From Marinospirillum sp035271045 (GTDB lineage: Bacteria > Pseudomonadota > Gammaproteobacteria > Pseudomonadales > Halomonadaceae), in the NCBI RefSeq assembly GCF_035271045.1, contig NZ_DATESC010000030.1, positions 1 to 64,000 of the forward strand: 64,000 bases of DNA, read 5' to 3'. Of this stretch, positions 40,009-47,643 are shown one piece after another. The notes under the pieces were generated by a model that did no database searches, was not told the DNA's origin, and was given only the letters and a program-made list of their open reading frames with translations. Position numbers and translations under genes: made by a program. The stretch's first letter is position 1; the number at the start of each line of letters is the position of its first letter.

Positions 40009-41196
40009 ATGAAATTTAATTCAGTTGTTATTGTTGAAGGTGTGCGTACTGCTATTGGTGGTTTTGGTGGCAGTTTATCTAACCTTAGCCCTGCTGAAAT
40101 GGGTATTGCCACGGCTAAAGAAGTCATCAAGCGCAGCGGTGTGGATGCTAAAAAAATCGATCACGCTGTTTATGGGCACATTATTACCACCGCGCCACAA
40201 GATGCTTACCTTGCCCGTCATATCGCCATTAATTCAGGCTTAGATGAAAGCTCTGCGGCTTTTAATGTGAACCGCCTTTGTGGGTCTGGTTTGCAAGCGA
40301 TTATTTCTGCTGCACAAATGATAGAAGTCGGTGATAGCCAGCTGGCTTTAGTGGGTGGTGCTGAATCCATGAGTCAAGGCGCTTACTTATTGCCTAAAGC
40401 GCGTACTGGTTTGCGTATGGGCGATGGTAGCGTGCAAGATTTAACTTTGGGCATTCTTAGCGACCCTTTTGGTACAGGGCACATGGGTGTTACCGCAGAA
40501 AACATTGCCCTTAAATATGGTCTTACGCGCCAGCAGCTTGATGAGTTCGCGCTAGCTAGCCACCAAAAAGCTTCAGCAGCCATAGAAGCAGGCCATTTTA
40601 CCAGCCAAATAGTGCCTATGTTTGTTAAAAAAGGCCGTGAAGAAGTGTTGTTTGCCACGGATGAACACGTTCGCGGCAAGGTTAGTTTAGAAGACCTAGC
40701 CAAGTTAAAACCCGCCTTTAAAAAAGATGGCGTAGTAACAGCAGGTAATGCTTCGGGTATTAACGATGGTGCTGCTTCTTTACTACTAGCCAGTGCCGAA
40801 ACTGCCGCACAACAAGGCCTTAAAGTTAGAGCACGCTTAGTTGCCAATGCCTTTTGTGGCGTTGATCCTGCCTTTATGGGTATGGGCCCAGTGACAGCCG
40901 TAAAAAAAGCGTTAGCCCAAGCGGGTCTTACTATTAATGATTTAGATGTCATTGAATCCAACGAAGCTTTTGCTGCTCAGGCAATGGCTGTAGCACAAGA
41001 ATTAGGCTTTCCAGCGGATAAGCTAAACCCTAACGGCGGTGCAGTAGGAATGGGGCATCCTGTAGGTGCAACAGGCAGTATGCTTACCGTAAAAACACTT
41101 TATGAATTAGAACGCATTAAAGGACGTTACGGACTTATCACCCTTTGCATTGGTGGTGGGCAAGGTATAGCCTTAATCATTGAGCGTGTTAGCTAA
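40009..41196 (+). CDS. Acetyl-CoA C-acyltransferase (thiolase)
   Basis: A 395-residue thiolase of the degradative/acetoacetyl-CoA type. The nucleophile is in NRLCGSGLQAI (Cys near residue 90), AESMSQGAYLLP follows, and the His and second Cys are in GGAVGMGHPVGATGSM and LCIGGGQGIALI. It cleaves 3-oxoacyl-CoA or condenses two acetyl-CoA. No enoyl-CoA hydratase or hydroxyacyl-CoA dehydrogenase gene is nearby, so the remaining beta-oxidation steps must be supplied elsewhere. Start ATG with TAGGAA eight bases before it. Third enzyme gene of the plus-strand cluster. Confidence 0.93.
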   Translation: MKFNSVVIVEGVRTAIGGFGGSLSNLSPAEMGIATAKEVIKRSGVDAKKIDHAVYGHIITTAPQDAYLARHIAINSGLDESSAAFNVNRLCGSGLQAIISAAQMIEVGDSQLALVGGAESMSQGAYLLPKARTGLRMGDGSVQDLTLGILSDPFGTGHMGVTAENIALKYGLTRQQLDEFALASHQKASAAIEAGHFTSQIVPMFVKKGREEVLFATDEHVRGKVSLEDLAKLKPAFKKDGVVTAGNASGINDGAASLLLASAETAAQQGLKVRARLVANAFCGVDPAFMGMGPVTAVKKALAQAGLTINDLDVIESNEAFAAQAMAVAQELGFPADKLNPNGGAVGMGHPVGATGSMLTVKTLYELERIKGRYGLITLCIGGGQGIALIIERVS

Positions 41197-41245
41197 AAAT
41201 CAATAACAAAACTATAAAAACATTGATGCAGCAAGGGAGCTAAAA

Positions 41246-42907
41246 ATGACTTCACCTATACAACCTAAAATTCTACCCGCTACCCAGTCGGCGCTTAATC
41301 CGCCCCTGCTAATTGGCGATATTTTAAAAGCCGGTGTACGCATGGCGGGTGAAAACGAAATTGTTTATCGTGATTTAAGCCGCCATAGCTATAAAACTTT
41401 TGAAAAACGCGTTCACCAGTTAGCTAATCTGCTAACCAGCCAAGGCGTTAAAGCCGGTGATGTGGTAGCGGTATTAGATTGGGATAGTCACCGTTATTTA
41501 GAATGCTTCTTTGCTGTACCCATGATAGGCGCTGTTTTGCATACAGTTAACGTGCGCCTAGCACCGGAACAAGTGCTTTATACGATGGATCATGCCGAAG
41601 ATGTGTTTGTCTTAACGCATCAAGAATTTTTACCGCTTTTAGAACCACTAGCAGCAAAGCTTCCAAAAGTACGTGGTTATATTCTTTGTCAAGATACGCA
41701 TGAAGCAGTAAAAACCAGCCTGCCTTTAAAGGGCGAATACGAAGCACTGCTTGCAGAGCAACCTGCCAAGTACGATTTCCCAACTTTTGATGAAAATGCC
41801 GTTGCCACGCTTTTTTACACCACGGGCACCACAGGTAATCCCAAGGGCGTATTTTTTACCCACCGCCAGTTAGTTTTACACACGCTAACCGAAGCAACCA
41901 GCGTACAAGCCCCCGGCTTTGAACTACTAAACCGCGACAAGGTTTATATGCCCATCACCCCCATGTTCCATGTTCATGCTTGGGGCATTCCTTATACCGC
42001 CACTTTATTAGGTGCTAAACAGGTTTATCCAGGGCGTTACGAACCAGATATGCTGGTGAAGTTGTTAGTGACAGAAAAAGTCGATTTTTCTCACTGTGTG
42101 CCAACGCTGTTAAATATGGTGGTTTCAGCCGATGCGATTACTTCCGGCAAAGTAAAATTAACTGGCTGGAAGGTACTAATCGGTGGCAGTGCTTTACCAC
42201 AAGGTTTGGCTAAAAAGGCTTGGGACTTAGGTATAGATACCCGTTCTGCCTATGGCATGTCAGAAACCTGTCCACTATTAACCGGCTCTATTCTGCCAAA
42301 AAATATAGCTGATGCCGATTTTGAAACCCAACTACCTTGGCGCTGCAAAACCGGTATCGCAGTGCCCTTTGTTGATTTAGAAGTGGTGGATACTTATGGC
42401 AAGCCGCTACCGCACGATGGTGAAAGTGTTGGCGAAATAAGGGTTAGATCACCTTGGTTAACCCAAGCTTATTATAAAGAAGAAGCCCGCAGTGAAGAGC
42501 TTTGGCAAGATGGTTGGCTGCATACCGGTGATGTAGCCACGATTGATGAACATGGCTTTTTAATGATTCGCGACCGAATTAAAGATGTGATTAAAACTGG
42601 TGGCGAGTGGCTCTCTTCTTTAGAGCTAGAAAACCTAATTAGCCAATGCCCTGGTGTTGCAGAAGTAGCCGTAGTCGGTGTAGTTGATGAGCAATGGGGC
42701 GAACGCCCAGCGGCTTTAGTGGTAGTAACCGACCCTTCTCGCCCGATTGAAACCAGTGCAATTCAAGAACACCTAGAAACTTATGTAGAGCAAGGCAAAA
42801 TCAACAAATGGGCCATTCCACAACAAATCATTATCGTTGATGAAATACCCAAAACCAGCGTTGGCAAACTGAATAAAAAAGTCATTCGTCAACAGCTAGC
42901 TGATTAG
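41246..42907 (+). CDS. Fatty acid-CoA ligase, AlkK-like
   Basis: A 553-residue acyl-CoA synthetase. P-loop LFYTTGTTGNPKGVFFTH around residues 190-207, A5 SAYGMSETCPLL, hinge GWLHTGDVATIDEHGFLMIRDR followed by IKTGGEWLSSLELEN, and the catalytic Lys in PKTSVGKLNKK. The N-terminal part (VAVLDWDSHRYLECFFAVPM) closely follows the medium-chain AlkK group. It is distinct from the first ligase of the cluster, so two different acids or two chain lengths may be activated. ATG 41246 with AGGGAG ten bases upstream. Last gene of the cluster; it converges on the RDD gene with only seven bases between. Confidence 0.92.
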   Translation: MTSPIQPKILPATQSALNPPLLIGDILKAGVRMAGENEIVYRDLSRHSYKTFEKRVHQLANLLTSQGVKAGDVVAVLDWDSHRYLECFFAVPMIGAVLHTVNVRLAPEQVLYTMDHAEDVFVLTHQEFLPLLEPLAAKLPKVRGYILCQDTHEAVKTSLPLKGEYEALLAEQPAKYDFPTFDENAVATLFYTTGTTGNPKGVFFTHRQLVLHTLTEATSVQAPGFELLNRDKVYMPITPMFHVHAWGIPYTATLLGAKQVYPGRYEPDMLVKLLVTEKVDFSHCVPTLLNMVVSADAITSGKVKLTGWKVLIGGSALPQGLAKKAWDLGIDTRSAYGMSETCPLLTGSILPKNIADADFETQLPWRCKTGIAVPFVDLEVVDTYGKPLPHDGESVGEIRVRSPWLTQAYYKEEARSEELWQDGWLHTGDVATIDEHGFLMIRDRIKDVIKTGGEWLSSLELENLISQCPGVAEVAVVGVVDEQWGERPAALVVVTDPSRPIETSAIQEHLETYVEQGKINKWAIPQQIIIVDEIPKTSVGKLNKKVIRQQLAD

Positions 42908-42914
42908 CTCTGCT

Positions 42915-43361
42915 TTAAATCTTTTTCTTTTTAGGAATAACAACCACCTGCGTTCCAGATAACAAATCTGGCCAGGTGCGTTGTTCTTTATCAAAAAACA
43001 GCCACAAGTAACCCAAGCCAAAACAACTCCAAGACACCAAACCACCCACTAAACGTAAAAAAGTTTGTTTAGCATTAATCGGCTGGCCTTGTAGCGTTTG
43101 CACACGAATGCGCCAAGCCAACATACCCAGCGTTTGTCCACCACGCCGCCAGAAGTAACCATAAAACACAAAAGGAATAACCCAAACCAGCAACTTAAAA
43201 AGAAAGTGCTCGTTAGCTTCACCGTTGGTAATCGCCACCCCCACAAAGCCAAATAACATAAAAATAGCGCCCAGCAATATCACATCATAAATAATTGCTG
43301 CTAAACGTCTCACCAAACCGGCGTAATAAATTTCATTCAAATCTGCAAAAACGTGTGACAT
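42915..43361 (-). CDS. RDD-family membrane protein
   Basis: A 148-residue protein with three or four hydrophobic helices and the RDD-domain marks: GLVRRLAAIIYDVILLGAIF near the N-terminus and RRGGQTLGMLAWRIRVQTLQG in the middle. ATG 43361 is preceded by AAGGA at six bases, so it is taken rather than the in-frame start four codons earlier. It is 42 bp after lptG on the same strand. Function of RDD proteins varies (some are Na+/H+ exchangers) and is not known here. Confidence 0.85.
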   Translation of the reverse strand: MSHVFADLNEIYYAGLVRRLAAIIYDVILLGAIFMLFGFVGVAITNGEANEHFLFKLLVWVIPFVFYGYFWRRGGQTLGMLAWRIRVQTLQGQPINAKQTFLRLVGGLVSWSCFGLGYLWLFFDKEQRTWPDLLSGTQVVVIPKKKKI

Positions 43362-43402
43362 AAATCCTTCCAATTCAGATTGTTAAAAAATAAAACAGCA
43401 AA

Positions 43403-44470
43403 CTACCTAGCCCGATAAATAAACCAAAAGCCAAAAGCAGCACAAAATCCAGCGGGAATTAATATGGCTAATATGGGATTAAATCCCCACAATAAAGCGA
43501 TAGGACCTAACAAATCTTGTATGAATTTTACTGACAAAGCGATTACCACACCATGAAAAACCCGTGTACCGGCAGGCACAGAGCGCAACGGCCCAAAAGT
43601 AAAGGAAGCACCTAATAAAACCACCGCAAAAACCGTGACGGGCAAAAGTATTTTTTTCCAAAAAGCTAACCAGTAATGCCCACTAGCCTGACTATTGGCG
43701 GCTAAATAACCTGCATACGCCCACAGTTGACTGGGCGGTAAATCGGCCGCATCAAAAGCCTGTAACGCCACGTATTTCGGTTCTATCGGCAAATTAATGC
43801 TTAATTTAGGAAGCAGTGTTTCATCTAAATGAGTCGCATTAAAGGTAATAGCACGGGCATTAGTGAGTTGCCAGCGCTTATCAATGTAATCAGCACGCGG
43901 TGCAGTAATCATTTTTTTTAAAGACCAATCTTCATTTAGCTCAAACACCCGAATGCCCAACAGCTGACCATCATCTCGCGCCACGCTAATACTGTAGAAG
44001 TTATTATTTTCTTTTAGCCACAAATCATGCGATGTCATTAAAGTTGATTCGCGCTTACCATTCAGCTTCTCCCAACGGTAAGTATCGGCAAACTGTCCAA
44101 GGCTGGGCAACCAAAATTCACTGGCAAGCATCGCCAGTATTAACAACATAAACACAGGTTTACAGGCTTGAAAAATTAGCCGTGGAATAGACACACCCGC
44201 AGCACGCATGACCGTTAACTCACTGGTTGCGGCTAGATTACCCAAGCCAATTAACACGCCCACTAAAATAGCGATAGGTAAAAACAAATACAAACGGTCA
44301 GGTAGGCGAATTAATAGGTAATTGATAACTTCAACAAAACCATAATCGCCCCTTAGATTATCTAATTCATCGAGTAGCGAAAAAACTATATCTAAACCAA
44401 CAATTACCACCAACACCGCCACAGTACCTAACAAAACAGAATGTGCGATATAGCGCCCTAAAAGCCTCAT
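43403..44470 (-). CDS. lptG: LPS export ABC permease LptG
   Basis: A 355-residue LptG, one of the two permeases that pull lipopolysaccharide from the inner membrane. Six helices in total, with the YjgP/YjgQ pattern: helices 1-3 (LLGTVAVLVVIVGLDIVFSL; LYLFLPIAILVGVLIGLG), NLAATSELTVMRAAGVSIPR coupling region, a periplasmic beta-jellyroll domain, and three C-terminal helices. The ATG at 44470 overlaps the lptF stop (ATGA) and starts MRLLGRYIAHSV, as expected for LptG; longer readings lie inside lptF. Cotranslated with lptF. Confidence 0.95.
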   Translation of the reverse strand: MRLLGRYIAHSVLLGTVAVLVVIVGLDIVFSLLDELDNLRGDYGFVEVINYLLIRLPDRLYLFLPIAILVGVLIGLGNLAATSELTVMRAAGVSIPRLIFQACKPVFMLLILAMLASEFWLPSLGQFADTYRWEKLNGKRESTLMTSHDLWLKENNNFYSISVARDDGQLLGIRVFELNEDWSLKKMITAPRADYIDKRWQLTNARAITFNATHLDETLLPKLSINLPIEPKYVALQAFDAADLPPSQLWAYAGYLAANSQASGHYWLAFWKKILLPVTVFAVVLLGASFTFGPLRSVPAGTRVFHGVVIALSVKFIQDLLGPIALLWGFNPILAILIPAGFCAAFGFWFIYRAR

Positions 44471-45525
44471 TTTTGAAACACCCCACGCCGCCAGCATAAA
44501 AATAAACCTAATAATAAAAAGCTGATATGCACCAACCACATACCCGGCCAAATCGGCCATTGCCCTTTATTGATAATGCCTTGCAACGACATCAGCGCCC
44601 CTAAAAAAATCAGCTCTAATAACAACACGGGTAAAATCGCCATAAAACGCCCTTGGCGTGGATTCACTTTGGTTAATGGCAGCGCAATAAATACCATCAC
44701 GATCACCAAAGCCGGCAAACCTAAGCGCCATTGCAACTCCACTTGCGCTGGCAAGCTATTATCTGCCCATAATTTATTAAGCGGCAACATGGCAACCTGC
44801 GCTTGCACGCTGGGCGGGGTATAAATGCCAACTCTTAGTGCATAACGATCAAAGGTTAAAACGCTGCTGGTTAAATCCATTGTAGGTAACTCATAGCGCA
44901 AACCCTCTTCTAATACTAAAAAGCGGCTCAGCGATGTTTCATTAACCTGTTGATACCCCTTTTCTGCTAATACCAAAGTGGTTTTATCCTGCTCGGCTTG
45001 CGCTATCAATACACGGCCTAATACCGTTTTATCGTCATTTAACTGGCTTACAAAAATCGCCTGCTGACCCAACCGAGTAAACTGACTTGCTGCAATGGAT
45101 TCAAAGCCGGTTTTTGCTTGCTGTTCTTGTAAGAGCAGCTCACTGGCAAACTTAGCTTTAGGGGTTAAATACAGGCTACTAAAAGCAGTTAGGCTAGCAA
45201 CGCCTAATGCTAAAAAAAATATTAGCTTCATTAGTTGACGCTGACTAACACCGCTGGATTGAATAACCGACATTTCACTATCCATGTATAAACGGCCAAA
45301 AGTCAGCATTAACGCCAATATAAAGCTGAGAGGAATAATCAGCTGCAACGCATAAGGGGTATAAAAAAGAGTAAGATAGCCCAATATGTCTAAAGAGATA
45401 CGCCCCGAAGCAACACGGTCTAAAAACCTTGCAAAGCGGCTACCTACGATGACTAGCAGTAAAATACTGCCGACAGCAAGGGTTGAAATCAGTATTTCAC
45501 GCGCAATATATCGATAAAGGATCAA
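44467..45525 (-). CDS. lptF: LPS export ABC permease LptF
   Basis: A 352-residue LptF, partner of LptG in the LptB2FG complex. Six transmembrane helices with a large periplasmic domain, and coupling region MDSEMSVIQSSGVSQRQLMK. I take TTG 45525 as the start: AGGAG stands six bases upstream, and the resulting protein opens MILYRYIAREIL, in register with E. coli LptF (MIIIRYLVRETL). The longer frame with ATG at 45570 or 45549 would add a non-homologous leader. Divergent from pepA, as in many gammaproteobacteria. Confidence 0.93.
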   Translation of the reverse strand: MILYRYIAREILISTLAVGSILLLVIVGSRFARFLDRVASGRISLDILGYLTLFYTPYALQLIIPLSFILALMLTFGRLYMDSEMSVIQSSGVSQRQLMKLIFFLALGVASLTAFSSLYLTPKAKFASELLLQEQQAKTGFESIAASQFTRLGQQAIFVSQLNDDKTVLGRVLIAQAEQDKTTLVLAEKGYQQVNETSLSRFLVLEEGLRYELPTMDLTSSVLTFDRYALRVGIYTPPSVQAQVAMLPLNKLWADNSLPAQVELQWRLGLPALVIVMVFIALPLTKVNPRQGRFMAILPVLLLELIFLGALMSLQGIINKGQWPIWPGMWLVHISFLLLGLFLCWRRGVFQK

Positions 45526-45646
45526 ACCTAACTCCTGCAAACTTACCATGCATTTCTCAAGTAAAGCCATTATCCTACAAGAACATCAAGGTTGTCTTGC
45601 CAACGCATTGAAATGACACCCATCTAACGTATTTTATGGAGCAGCT

Positions 45647-47146
45647 ATGAACTTCAAACTGGTTACCCAATCCCCCGCCCTTACGGAAACTGCCTGTGTG
45701 GTACTTCCGGTATTGCAGGATGGTAGCCTTACGCCAGCAGGCGAAGGTGTTGATAAAGCAACAGAATCGTTAATCCATCAAATTATTGAGCGCGGCGACT
45801 TTAAAGCCAAGCTAGGCAAAACGTTTTTAATTCCTTTTGCACCCGGTGCTGAAGCGCAGCGTATTCTTTTAGTCGGTATGGGTGAGCAAGACAAGTTAAC
45901 CGAAAGTAAGTTTCGTAAAGCGTGCCAAGCAGCTTACAGTCATTTAGCCGAATTAAGTCTACACGATGCTTTGCTTACCCTTGCTGATACACCCTTAAAA
46001 GGCCGTGATTCCAGCTGGAAATTACGTTTAATGGCCGAAGTTGCTGAAACCAGCTTTTACCGTTTTACTGAATTCAAATCTAAACCAGCGGTTGAAGATT
46101 TTCCTGAAGAACTGGCTTTTTACTGGCCCGACAATCAACAAAGCACTGAAGGTGAAAAAGCCTTAACGGTGGGTCAAGCCATTGGGCAGGGTAAAAACCT
46201 TGCGCGTACTTTAGGTAATCGCCCAGGCAACGTTTGTACGCCCATTCATTTAGCTGAAGTAGCGCAAGAATTAGCCGCGAAAGATTCTACTTTTACTACC
46301 AGTATTTTAGATGAAGAACAAATGGCAGCACTTGGCATGAACAGCTTGCTTTCGGTTGGTAAAGGTAGCGCACAACCACCCCGTTTAATTGTTGTTGAAT
46401 ACAAAGGCAATAAAGACTCCGACGCTGCACCACATCTATTACTTGGTAAAGGCATTACCTTTGATACCGGCGGCATTAGCCTAAAACCAGGCGAAGGCAT
46501 GGATGAAATGAAGTTTGATATGTGCGGTGCTGCTAGCGTACTCGGTGTGTTAGAAGTGGTTCGCCAAATTAAACCTAAGCTTAACTTGGTCTTTATGATA
46601 GCCGCTGCCGAAAATATGCCGTCAGGTAATGCCAGTAAGCCGGGTGATATTTACACGACCATGTCCGGCAAAACCGTTGAAGTGCTAAATACCGATGCTG
46701 AAGGCCGCTTAGTGCTGTGCGATGCGCTTACCTATGCAGAACGCTTTAAACCCGCCAGTGTGGTGGATATAGCCACCCTAACCGGCGCTTGCATTATTGC
46801 CCTTGGTCATAACATTAGCGCTTTGTTAAGTAATAATGATGAGCTAGCAGCAGCGCTATTAAAAGCTGGCACTAATGCAAACGATCCAGCTTGGCAATTA
46901 CCTTTAGCCGAAGAGTTTCACGAACAGCTGGATTCTAACTTTGCGGATATGCAAAATATTGGCGGTCGTCCTGCTGGCACGATTACTGCAGCAGCCTTCT
47001 TGTCACGCTTTGCAGAAAACTACCCTTGGGCACACCTAGATATCGCTGGTACTGCTTGGCATTCAGGCAAACAAAAAGGTGCTACAGGTCGTCCTGTTGG
47101 ATTATTAGTGAACTACCTACTTGATATTGAAGCTGCTAACGCATGA
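45647..47146 (+). CDS. pepA: Leucyl aminopeptidase PepA
   Basis: A 499-residue M17 zinc aminopeptidase that removes N-terminal residues and, in E. coli, also acts as a DNA-binding protein in recombination and carAB control. The catalytic domain shows ITFDTGGISLKPGEGMDEMK (metal ligands), the NTDAEGRLVLCDALTYAE signature near 345-362, and WHSGKQKGATGRPV at the C-terminus. Length as E. coli. Diverges from lptF with 121 bp between. Its stop overlaps the holC start by four bases. Confidence 0.97.
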   Translation: MNFKLVTQSPALTETACVVLPVLQDGSLTPAGEGVDKATESLIHQIIERGDFKAKLGKTFLIPFAPGAEAQRILLVGMGEQDKLTESKFRKACQAAYSHLAELSLHDALLTLADTPLKGRDSSWKLRLMAEVAETSFYRFTEFKSKPAVEDFPEELAFYWPDNQQSTEGEKALTVGQAIGQGKNLARTLGNRPGNVCTPIHLAEVAQELAAKDSTFTTSILDEEQMAALGMNSLLSVGKGSAQPPRLIVVEYKGNKDSDAAPHLLLGKGITFDTGGISLKPGEGMDEMKFDMCGAASVLGVLEVVRQIKPKLNLVFMIAAAENMPSGNASKPGDIYTTMSGKTVEVLNTDAEGRLVLCDALTYAERFKPASVVDIATLTGACIIALGHNISALLSNNDELAAALLKAGTNANDPAWQLPLAEEFHEQLDSNFADMQNIGGRPAGTITAAAFLSRFAENYPWAHLDIAGTAWHSGKQKGATGRPVGLLVNYLLDIEAANA

Positions 47147-47571
47147 CCCGTGTTGATTTTTACCTGCTAGCTGAAGAGGCTAAAACTAGCCGAATAGAAT
47201 TTGCTTGTCAGTTAGCAGAAACCATCTGGCGGCGAGGCCACAAACTTTACATTCATGTGGCTAATGAGCAGCAAGCACTTGCGTTAGATAAAAAGCTATG
47301 GCGCTTTAAACCGGAGGCCTTTGTGCCTCACGGTTTATTAAACGCCCACCCACCGTCACCCGTTGAAATTGGCTGGCAAGATGACCCCGGCAATCACCAT
47401 GATGTATTGCTTAATCTCGACTTAAAAATACCCAGTCATTTTTCTCGTTTTCAGCGAGTGGCAGAAATTATTGATGGCAATGAAGCAGTAAAAACACCTA
47501 AAAGGGCTGACTGGAAATTCTACAAAGAAAGGGGGTATCCAGTCACTGCACACGATATGCGTGGCAGATAA
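47143..47571 (+). CDS. holC: DNA polymerase III chi subunit
   Basis: A 142-residue HolC that links the clamp loader to single-strand binding protein. Typical marks are the start RVDFYLLAEE, ACQLAETIWRRGHKLYIHV and LDKKLWRFKPEAFVPHGL, followed by NLDLKIPSHFSRFQRVAEII. Translationally coupled to pepA by ATGA and followed by valS, the standard pepA-holC-valS order in gammaproteobacteria. Confidence 0.93.
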   Translation: MTRVDFYLLAEEAKTSRIEFACQLAETIWRRGHKLYIHVANEQQALALDKKLWRFKPEAFVPHGLLNAHPPSPVEIGWQDDPGNHHDVLLNLDLKIPSHFSRFQRVAEIIDGNEAVKTPKRADWKFYKERGYPVTAHDMRGR

Positions 47572-47643
47572 GCTCACGGTAAAAAGATACTCGGCAAAAA
47601 AGCTATATATAATCCCCGCTATTAATTTTTATACGGAACACCT

